Below are positions 11,401-23,400 of a stretch of 64,000 nt of DNA, piece by piece. The stretch comes from Tetmemena sp. SeJ-2015 (taxonomy: Eukaryota; Ciliophora; Spirotrichea; Sporadotrichida; Oxytrichidae). Below the pieces are notes generated by a model that made no database searches, was not told the origin of the DNA, and was given only the letters and a program-made list of their open reading frames with translations. Both the position numbers and the translations under genes were made by a program. Location: NCBI GenBank assembly GCA_027382625.1, contig JAJKFJ010022304.1, positions 35,120-99,119 on the forward strand, written 5' to 3'. Position 1 is the first letter of the stretch, and the number at the start of each line of letters is the position of its first letter.

Positions 11401-14400
11401 AAACCTTATGCCTTAAGAGAGCAGAATTACTTTATGTCAGACTCATAATGAGCAAGATATAAGAAATCAATTTAAAATATTCTTTGGTATAGTATAACCA
11501 ACGATGCGAGTTTTTTTGTCAGTTTTTCCTCAAATAATATTTAAAAATTAGTTGTTTGAGAAAACAAAATAAGACTGAGCGATTTCTTTTACCTCTGCTT
11601 TTATAAATTGCGAAAGGACAAGCCAAATATATCAGGAAATATAAATTTCATAATTAGTCTTAAATATTTCTAATAGTGTTTTATAAGTTACAGATGGTCA
11701 TATTTTCCTCTCTAGGTTAATTTATATTAATTCAGCAAATATTCTAAATTTAATATTAGTGAGTGATAATGATAAGATTTCTAACATAGCTCGTGGTTTA
11801 GTCAACTTCATCAGGTATAGTAGCTGTAAGAGTATTCTTTAACTTATAATTTAACTTACTATTTGAAATTTATTTAGGAATAAGTTATTTGGTTGTGTAT
11901 AGGTACTCCACTGGGAGGTTTGTGTCTTTTGCCATAAAGTATCCGTTCATCATTCACAATACAAATATAATTCAGTAGAGAGAGGAATTATTCTAATAAT
12001 CAAGGAGATAGTCTAAATTTAATCTAAACTCTATTCTGTGTGAAATTGATTCCATGTCTGTTTCTTTAAATAATTAAGATATTTTAAATTTTAATGGATG
12101 AGAAATCCACCTTCAGAGACACCAAGTACATCATCGAACTTCTCAAGGAGAACCTGTCACACTCACTGCCTCCCTCCACTTGTAAATTCTCTTTGCAGTT
12201 TTCTTTTTAATCTTGCATTCGAAACTGCAAGCTCCTAAACAATAGTTATAATATTTCATAAATCTGTTTGACATCAATTCTCAATGAACTTACTTTCATT
12301 TTAAATCTGGAGCTAGAGAACTTACAAGTGGAGGGAGGCAGTGAGTGTGGCAGGTTCTCCTTGAGAAGTTCGATGATGTACTTGGTGTCTCTGAAGGTGG
12401 ATTTCTCATCCATTAAAATTTAAAATATCTCAATTATTTAAAGAAACAGACATGGAATCAATTTCACACAGAATAGAGTTTAGATTAAATTTAGACTATC
12501 TCCTTGATTATTAGAATAATGAAATTATTCCTAATTTGTATAATAGACAATTGTATTTTGCAAAAATTTCAATAAAGTAGTTGGGATTATCCTCATCTCG
12601 AGTAATAAAATTAAACAATATGGATAAGGCAAATATAATTTATATTTGTAAAGAACGCTTATTATATAAATATAGGAGAAATAAGGAAGTTTTGATTTAC
12701 CTATTAATTGTTGAGAGTGTCTGGGTCTGACCAAGTAACCTTGACCAACATTCTCCTGGACTGAAAATTGACGATCTTGAATTTTTAGTAAACATAGTTT
12801 TCATCTTCATCTCCAGAGAGTGCTAAAATATATTTATGCCAAAGTACGAATATCCTTAGAAACCTTTTTAACTGCGAAGGTCAGAGCCACATTGTTCAAA
12901 GCAGATAAGAATAACTTATTTTTTTTTTTTAAAACACAAAAAAATAAATATCCCCAAATAACATTACTTCCCAAACATTTTTTTCTAAAAATATTTAAAA
13001 GAAATTGTAAAAGAATTATTTAAAAATTGAAAATTTTTTTTTTGAACCAAGGTTTTTGGGACAAACTTTTTTTTTTAAAAAAAATTAAAAAGTTTAATCC
13101 ATTTTTTTAATTTTGGGCAATTTTGAATTTACACACTTATTAAATAATTAAAATTTTTTTGATGTTTTAAAAAATAAATGGAGATTGCCTTCGGTCAATT
13201 GAAATGCAGATTCACCCCTTATCTGTAACTTGTTCGATGTTTAAAAAAATTAATATGAGTTTCTTCTTTAATCATCTTCGTAGCATCTCTCAGCAATGAG
13301 ATATGACTCACGCATTCTTCTTCTTCCTCGTCCTCATCTTCTTTTAAAAGTGTGTCGCTTATAACTCTGTACTGAGCGCTCCCACACCAAAGTTGCAAGG
13401 ATCAAAAGTTATTAGAATTTGAAGCTAAATCGAGTGGTGTAGTTATTATTTAAATTGGACACACTCCAACTGTCACTGATTTATTCCATTTTATTTTAAT
13501 ATCAAATTTTTAAATTCTCTTTTTTATAAAATTCTTAGTATAATTGAGATTCATTCGAAAGACGTTTAATTTTTGTAGTTCCTCAGAAAGTGATGACAAA
13601 TGTATATAATAAACGAGTAGATAGTGGTGTGAACTAAAGTCGCAGAGAGAAAAAATATCCCAAAGTTTTACTCAATTTGGCTTTGCAAAGCACCCTTCTT
13701 CAAACAGTTCAACTCTGATTTTCTTTCTATATAAAAACAGAGATGAGTAGATACAATTTCTTACTTAGTTGAAATGAATTTCTATTTAAATACTTTCGCC
13801 TATGTCTCAAGTGATTATTTATTCCTCATTTGTTCTAAATTTGTAAATATTGTATTTGTGAAGCATCTCTTATGATGAGTTTCATAAATCGGCTACTCAA
13901 GGCAAAAGCGAAATTACTGAGAATGATGTTTTAAAAGTCTTCAAGTTATTACTCTGTGATCTTCAAGTCAATTATTTGTTAAATTTGGTCAACTACAGTT
14001 TCATTCAGAGTTCCCAAGTACGTCAATCCCTAAGAAGCACTGATTTAATTTAATTCTTTTTATTTACATTTACATACTTGAAATTAAATTAAACTGATGA
14101 CATCAATTGCACTATTGAGAAGATTCACAAAGTAGCTAATTAAATTATAAAATATATAACAGGTCTGCCTTCATTCTTGGTATAGTTCCAGTCTGGATAA
14201 TAAAATAAGTGATTGACATTTGAGTAGGCAATTTAATCCTGAGTAGACTAAGAAGGAGGAAGAACGAACAAGTAGTAAATGTAGTCAGTTCTCCTAGAGG
14301 GATCGTACAAGTCAATCAAGGACACTACGACTGGGTGGATTCCTATCTGTTCCACTTTAGTTGGGTAAAATGCGAAGTTGTAAAGAGTCGGTATATACTA

Positions 14401-17400
14401 AATGAAATAATAAATATATTATAAAACACTAACACATCTATATATTTTAAATGAACTGAGAATCCTATTGATTTGGAAGGCTCAAAACTAAATAATTAAA
14501 AGTTTAATACAATCTATTTTGTCTTTTTAACCTTTCCTATATAAATGTAAATATATTATTAAGGTTGGCTCAAAATAATAATCACTAGAACTTAGAATGG
14601 GCGGTTATTTGGATTGATGATAGAAGGTATGTATTTTAAATAAAATATAACTAGTTGTATAATTAATTGATCAGATTTAATAAATAGTAGCTTCCAAAGG
14701 TACCAAAGACCATAGTGAAATTATCTAATCTACGATCAAAGTGTGGTCTTTAATCGGGGGGAAGAGTTGCAGCTGAAGTTCTAGGGGCTTGAGTAGTAGT
14801 AATGATTTTGGTAGTAGGCGCTGGTGTGGTTGTTTTTGTAGTAGTTGTTGTGGTTTTTGTGGTAGTCCTAGTTGTTGTCGTAGTTGTAGTTGTGAATGGG
14901 TTTATAAATATTATGCTATTAGTGTATAAAGAATATTATCTGTTCAGCCCCAATTTTTCACTCCTGGCTAGGAAGACAGCTTTAGAATAAGTAGCCATAG
15001 TTTTAGTCTTTTTACTGAACTTTAGAAAAGCAGCTTTGGAAACATCCATGATTGTTATATTGCTTAAACGTTTCCTATAATTGTGCGATTAAATAAATCA
15101 GTAAAATTACCTTTTTTTAAAATTTTTGTAGCAATACTCGGAGAAAGAGTAGTACAAGTTTTACACTACCAAGTACTTGTCCTGTCATCACCTTAAAGAA
15201 CTAAAGTTTTGAAAAAGGACATATAATTATTTCTTAATTAAATTATATTTTTTAAAATTAAAATCTAATAATGATAGAAATGTTAATTTTTATTCTTTTT
15301 AAAATTAGTTACTAGAAATAGTGAAGTACTTGATATCTTAAATTAAATAAATCAATAAATTATAAAAATAAATTTCTTTTATTTTATATAAGAAAAAAGC
15401 TGAATTAATTTCCGTTTGATTATTAAATTAGAAATTTTCAATCAAGGGCAGTTGACTTGACATTTAGGTCTAATTGTAAAAATAGGTTGTGAGATTGCCA
15501 GGTGATAATCGAATGAATTTACTTAGCGCTCTCATCCTCTTTAAGGCAAACTATTTTAGTAATCCATTGAAGACTACTATATAGATATTTATTGAGGATT
15601 ACTAAGTTGATGAGCATGAAATCGTAAGAGATAAGCATCTATACCTCAAGATGGATCTAGTCTCTTCATATATTAGTGCATTCAAGAATAAATTAGCTTT
15701 TTTGAAATGACCTATTCAGAGTATGATGCTAAAGTTCATTGTTTGAAATTAATTTGCAGTTTTCTTTTGGAGATAATATTTCAGGCTGATATTATAGGTT
15801 GAATACGAATTCTTCATCGAAGGCGATTGTTTTCAAAAAATAAACGGATAAATAAAAAGATTTTCCTAATTAGTAATTAAAATGAAATAGAAAAAAGGAA
15901 TGAAAAATTTTCAAAAGAATCAAGTCCAACTATATTGTTTTAGAATTTTAAAGTTCATATTTTATTGGGCTGCACAACAATACCTTTAAAATCTGAATAA
16001 GCAGTTCTGGTAATGTATAATATATACTAACATTAAATTTTAGAGAGAGAGAGAGAGAGTGAAGAAGACAGCTAAAAAATGCACAAAATTTTATCAATGC
16101 AGATAAAATATTTGTTATTAGAGTAAGCAGAATAAGAATCTCACTTTGAAACATCAGGACTACTAAAACTTTAAGATTCACATTATAATTTTTGATACTT
16201 AAGAAGAGGAGGTCAAGAAATAGTAGAATACGAAATACTTCACACTACTACAATGCTAAACTATCGCAATTACACTTTTCTCTATTTCTTTTATTGTCTA
16301 TGAAAGTGCCCTTCTGAATCATTGTTTTTAAAATTCTTTATTTCTGAAAACATTCGCCTTCGTGAAGAATTCTTATTCAACCTACATTCTTCACAATGTG
16401 ATTTGAAGATAACACCTATAAACTTAGAGTGTCCCTACAAGAACAGCCTATGTCAATGGTTTCAATTCTAATATTAACCAACAACAAAGATTATTTGTGG
16501 CTTTGATATGTCAAATCATAGTCATGAGCTCTTAGAGCTTGCTTATGTTAGATGGTATACCACCTTCGTTTGATATGCGATGAGTTGAAATGCTTCAAAA
16601 TTTTAGGTTATTCCTTCCTTAATTAATTTTGTTTAATTATCAAGTTTTATATTTTAAATAAATCTAAGATAATATTTTTTTATGATAAATAAACAACTGT
16701 AAATATATTTTTTCAATTTTTTTGGCCTTCTGATTATTTTTTTTGCAGCAAAAATTAAAATTTTTTAATTTATAACAGAATTTAACTAAAATCTTGATTT
16801 TATAATTTATTGAATAAAATTATCTTATTTGAAAGTCTATTCACATTTTTATTTAAGAAAAATTTCTCATAAATTAACTTATAAAATAAAGATTTATCAA
16901 TTGTTCAATCTCATTTTCAGTCAACTAATTTTTAATTATTTTTCCTCGAGTTTAAAGATAGAAATAAGTGAATCAATTAAAAAACTCTTTTTCATTTTAA
17001 GCCTGGAAATATTTTTTTCGTTTTAAAAATGATTTTAATTATAAAATCTTGGAATCCTAAAATTTCTCTCACTTAGGTTAGGTAATAAGTGTCTGCTTGT
17101 TTAGCAAGATAAATTAAAAATAATAATTAATTTACAATTTAAGTATAATCTGATTCATTAACCTTTGGCGCTCATGCCTTCTATAACATCTTTTCACTGA
17201 ATAAAATAGCAGTATAAGCCATATTTATTAAGAAAAAGAATAGTAAATTAAAGAAAGAAAATACAAATTATCTTTCACAAATCAAATTGATTCAAATATA
17301 TTTTGGTGGATTTTAAGTCATTATTTAATTTATAAGAGTTGGTTTTATAGTAAACTTAGTCTTATCAGCATCCATTGTCATATCAATTATAATTTATAAG

Positions 17401-20400
17401 AATTATTTTTATATAATTTAAATATTATTAACTCCTTTTAAATTATTAATTTATTTAAAGTCATAAACTTTGGAAGTCCATTAGTTACAGTTGCATTTGT
17501 ATTGCTTTTATAAAAAAAGTAATTAGTTTATTTAAATAAATCCATATGAAAATCTTGATTAATCAAATTATATATCTAAATAAATGATATTTATCAAAGC
17601 TCATATAAATTTATTTAATTTTAAAGCCAAATCTTTGATTAAAAGCATAAAAATAATTAAATTTTTATTTTACCACAATTTATTCTTTATTAATTTTTAA
17701 AATATTGAATATTTTTTAATGAATAAACTGATTTAAAGAATAATTGAAGTGTAACTCATAGAAACTATTGTAGGGGTACCACATTTTGATGTCAAGGGGC
17801 CAAAAATTATGTCCGTAAATTATGATATGTAAACAGTGGTTGTCTGATTCTATGAAACTTAGTCACTGATTTATAAGTTATTCACTTATAAAAATAGGAT
17901 ATTTAATTATAGTAGGCGCATCTTTTAATTTTTATTGTTTATATTTTGAAAAATAAAAAATATCATATATCTAATGAGCATTTATTAATTATGATTAATG
18001 GAAATTTACAAATCTTATTCTAAATTTTATCCATAAAAATTAAATTTTCAGTAAAATTGGATGCAATAATTAATTTTACTCAATTATATTAACTTAATAA
18101 AATATGGAGTGTATGATGTTAATTTAAAGTAAGTTAAATGTTTTAAAAATAATTTAGAATAAAAGGGATAATTAATTTTCAATTATTATTTGAAATATTT
18201 TATTATTTATTGCACCAACTAGTGTCATGCATTTTTGGATCTCCTCCTAAATCAACTGTAGAGACAGTGGGCTTAAAAACATCTATGTGAGAACAATAGT
18301 TTCCTGAAATTGCATCCGCATTCGATGCAGGCGCAGCGCAAGGATAGTAATAAATATATATTTCTTAGTTTAAGGAGCCTCTTTAATGAATATGATTTTA
18401 AATACTTTTGATTAATTTTGGCAATAAATTTTTACAAAAATAAAAATATCTAGCTTCATCTCTATGCAAGCTAAAGTAAAATAATTATCTTGTACACTTT
18501 TTAAAATTCTATTAGTTTATGAATTAAATAAGAGTAATGAATATAAATATCCTAATAATATGGTTGGATATTTAAAATTGAGAAGATTTATATATATAGT
18601 AATCATATCCTTTTCATTTAAGTGTATTTGAGATAAAAATTTGAAATTATGAGATTCGTATATAATTTATAGTCGAATTGGCCATCTATGTATTGATCTA
18701 CAGAATAAGTATAATATATATTTTTTAATCAGTAATTTGAAGAAGATTCATCATCTCTGGATTTAAAGTTGCTATATCAAATCCAGATTCTAGATTATAC
18801 GTAGAAATCTCTATAATTAAATAATCATGAAAGCTTTCATTCCACTACCACTAAAAGCTGCATTTCCTCCGGCGAAAGAATACTTAGAAGAGGCAAACAA
18901 ATATTACTTAAACCCATCTATTTTTCTTATATAAAAAATGATTTTATTTATTTTATTTAAAATCTATGTATTATAATTATAAATACTTTTAAAAGTCACT
19001 AATAAACAATATAAGGGAATTAAGCTTTCTCTTTGAGAACCTTTAGATTATTATTTGTAAGTTTGGTAATTATATTTCTTATATGATAATATCGTAAGTT
19101 ATTATATAATTTTAATTTAAGAATAAGCTTTGCTGTCTGCTGGAACATAAATGGGCCTTTGAGCAATAGTTACTGGACTCAAAAGGATATTTTGCTAAGA
19201 AATATTCATAAATTAGTTATTAATCACCTACTAAGTTGTCTATGATTATTTTATGAGAGCACATCGATGTTAAAGATAAACTTTAATACATAATTTATAT
19301 TCAAGAAATTATAGGAGCAAAATATATATATAAAATTTTTCAATAATTTAATTCTTTAAATGTATGATTGTTTGCCATCAGTTTAATTTTAGAAATAAAT
19401 TAATTTAATTTTTGATGTTAAAGACTACAAGACGAAGTATAGTGGGATTGGTGAAATCCTAAGATGTCATGTAAAGTTTATAAGAGCCAGCATAGAACAA
19501 ATCTAAGCACTCCCCTATTCAAACAATTTTTATTAACGCTAATTTAATTTAATATGAAATTAATAAGTAGAAAACAAATTTATCTCATATTTAAAGAAAA
19601 AATCTGAAAATATTTTATAAACAATTTATAATGGCTATATTTAATTAAGTATAAGTTAATCTAGAATGGAAAATTGAGATATTGATTCTCTTTATCGAGC
19701 CCATAAATTGAGTTATATTTTAATTCTTATTTTAAATATAATGAGTTTGCTATGAAAATTGTGAATACTTCATGTCTTCAGGAGTAAATTAACATTATTC
19801 CATCTGTTATTTCGATTGAAATCGAAAAATAATTCTCAAGTATTCTTTCTTTATTTTTTTATCAATAACATTCTACAGTGATAAATTATATATCCACTCT
19901 TTGTTCTCCTCATTTCCTACTTTTAAACTTATGCAACTATAATTTAAGGTGAGTAACTATGAATTTTCGATTAATATTTTAATCAAGAAAGAATTACTTT
20001 AGATACATTAAGCTACTTCTGGTTACATCCATTTTATTTCGTGCAAATACTGAAATATTTAAAAGCATTTTTTCATTAAATCTTACTTTCTTAATTATAA
20101 AGTAGTTCGTGAAATCTCTTGACTAATTATTTCTGAACTATAATACCTTTTTTATTATTTCAATTTAAAGACTCAGTTGACTAAGTTAAATTATTAAATA
20201 AAATATGGGTCAAGATTAAAGACTATGAGCGAATTTAATTGCGAGGAAAAATTAATTCATGATGAGTACATTTTATTTCAACTAGATAAACTAATTCCTC
20301 TTTAACATTATATTAGCTATGCTTAAATTAGCTTCTACTTTAAATTATATTTGTATTTTAATTTGATCCGTTATGGACTTCAATATAATTCCATTAAATG

Positions 20401-23400
20401 TCCAAAAATTAATTAATTTGTAAAATAATCATTTGCTTGATGAGTGCTTTGGTTTATATAAAATAATTTTTATCATATTAAAAATTTTCCTCTTTATAAT
20501 TTGGATAGCTCTTTTATAAATACGGGATTTGATTTATGACATGGAGTATGCTTTCTTATACTTGAGAGTTGGAGGACTGGTAGCAAAATTAGAGAGCCAA
20601 AATATTTGCCTTTGCTAAATTAGACCCCCTGTGCAAGCAAATAGTTCCCTAGAGGAGCCAGAGAGATAAGTAGTAACTCGCTAGAAATAGTAACTGCCCA
20701 TAGTACTTCCAGTTGTAGCTGTAAATAGCCTACTCCAAAGTTTCATTTAAATAATTTTAAAAAAATAAAAGTTATTTTGATCAAGTTTTGGAATTTTTAG
20801 TGTAGGAGATTTAACCTAATCAAAATATAAATCGACTAAAGCTTGCTAGAGATTGAATGCTACAAATTAATTTTACAAATAAAAGTCTATAAAAATTATA
20901 AAACTAGAAGATAATTTAAAAAATTCATTTGGAAATACCAACATAAACACAGTTAAAATAATAGATTTGATCTTAAATTATAATATAGATCGATCACTTA
21001 TTAAAATTTAAGATGAGAGTTCTTCTATAACTTTATTCATTTTGTCCGCAATAAAAAAGGAGAATGTAATAATTCTTCTGATTATAATTCTATTATTCTT
21101 AGTTTTTTTTGGCTCTTCTTAATTTTGAACATAAAATCTCTAACTGTTGTAATTTAAGAAATTATCAAATATAAGAATTATTTATTTAGCAAACTGCTAA
21201 TGTTTGAGGGGGGTTAATTTTCTTCACAAATTTAAATGCATTAATTTAACCTTCACAGTTTATAATTTATATTTATGCTATATAAATTAAAATTTAGACT
21301 ACGAATCCAGGCTAATAAGTATTTGTTCCACCTGGACTCCTCCACCTCCTTTTTTATTTAATTAACAATCTAATATTTTGATAGATTTATTTCGTTTTAA
21401 TTGAATAATATATCTAATTTTGACATATTATTTTTAATTTTATAATGATTGCTTAGAAAATGAATGAAACAGATTAATAAGAAAAATATTTATAGACTTA
21501 TTTATAGCCTTACTTTTAAAACATTCTACAAAATTATTAATTATTTTTAAAACCTTATGAAATTGGGAAGCATCCTCCAGCTAACATTACAAAATTTTAG
21601 TTTCCAAATGGATCATAACTTAGAGAACTTAAAATTTTAATAAGAATTTAACGAAAATAAGATTTTCTTTTTAATTTACTAAAATATGTCAAAGTTTGAC
21701 TATATTTGATCAAGTTTAATAATGATCCAATATTTTACTTTTTCTAAAATGCTAAAAGTATTTTCTTCATAAGTCTGAATATAATAATTGCATTTTCTCT
21801 CTTATAGAATTATTTTAATAAACACATAACTATCTTTGTTGCTGTATTTGAGAATATAGTTTGCGAATTATAATCTATATATTTAGTTATTTTAGCTTTC
21901 CTTTAAATTATATAAATTAATTTTTAAGAATATTTTAATAATGAAGATTAAATGAATTTTAGTTCCTATAAAATATAAAGGATATATTTATTTGTGAGAG
22001 AATAAAGCTTCATCATCCTATTCCATTTGGTGAGGCCCATTTCTTGAACTGGGATTCCACTGTTATTTTATATGTTTGTTTAGCCTAGTCGATATAACTA
22101 ATATCTAATCTGAATTTGTGGGGAGGTTGAAGAGCGAAATAAATGTAAGAGGTTAGTTCACTCCCAGAGTAAAGGCGATCAATTGACTAGCCTGAAGAGT
22201 ATCAGGACCCGTGTAAAATTTGGCCCACTTAATTATTATAACAGAATTATCAAATAGAAAGAGAAATTGAATTTATATAATTAATCTTTCCTAATAAAGA
22301 AAAAACGAGTTATTAAAATTATTCTCATTTATATTCAACTTTTATCAGTTTTTATTTAAACCATTGTCTTATAGCAAAATAACTCAGCTTATTGTGCAGG
22401 AAAGAAAATACCCAGAATAAAAATAAAATCTAACAGCAGTTGAAAAAATGAAAATTAGTAAATACTAAATTTAATAAAGGATATTTTTTTAAAAAAAACT
22501 ATGACGATATCCACCCCTAAATGCTTTGTAAAACTTTTGTAAAAAAGGCAAAATATTTTATCTATTATTTTATTTTAAGATTCTGAGACCACTAGAGTTG
22601 AATTATTTTTATTTGAAACAGAAAAAATGAAAAGGTACTTAAAATTTTACAAAACTAATTAGAATACCTAATTTTATCGCCCTTTTAAACTAGGTAAAAT
22701 TGAATAGTTTAATTAAAAATAATTTTTCCAATTAAATTATTCAAAATAAAGACTTTATTAAAATAAATTTTAAGTGGCCAAAAAAATTTTAATTTTATTA
22801 TATTAAGGGGTATAAATTTTATTAAATCAATCTCCTTTGCTAGAATTTAATAATATCTCATGGATTACAAGGTATTCAAAGTTCGAAAAGAAAAAATATT
22901 TAAAAAATGTAAAAGAAAAGATTTTAGCAAGAAAAAGATAATTATCTTCTCTTAGTTAAATTCTAAATTTCAACTAATGAGAAATGATATTTAAAATTAA
23001 AAGATTAAGAATTCCTTATATCTAATAAGATAATTTGACATTACTAACAAAAATAAAGGAAAAATCTTATCAAAATCTTAATTAGTTTTAAATTTCTCTG
23101 AAGAAATATTTAAATGAATAAAAGTTAAATTTAAATTTAAAAAGTAAATTAAATATCAATATAATATTTTTATTAAAGAATAGTAGACAGACTGAGTATC
23201 AATTAAAACCCAAAGATATAAAAAGTAAGGATAAGTAGTGAATAATTATTTTTTAATTAATAAATATAATCATGCTAAATTTTAACTTTTTACATGCAAT
23301 CTAAAGACTGTGACCTTGACATCTGTCTCATATCTTCTGAATTTTATACCTGGTTCCTCCATATCAGATAACTGAGTGTTAGGTTTCATATGTTGCTTGA

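Noticed and set aside
12820..13023. Plus ORF ending in Lys/Phe homopolymers
   Set aside because: It overlaps a gene 1 exon on minus and then a homopolymer-rich stretch; no coding pattern of its own.
14802..14990. Val-rich plus ORF with a poly-Val tract
   Set aside because: It is the antisense of the Thr-rich linker (ACN codons read as GTN-type codons on the other strand).
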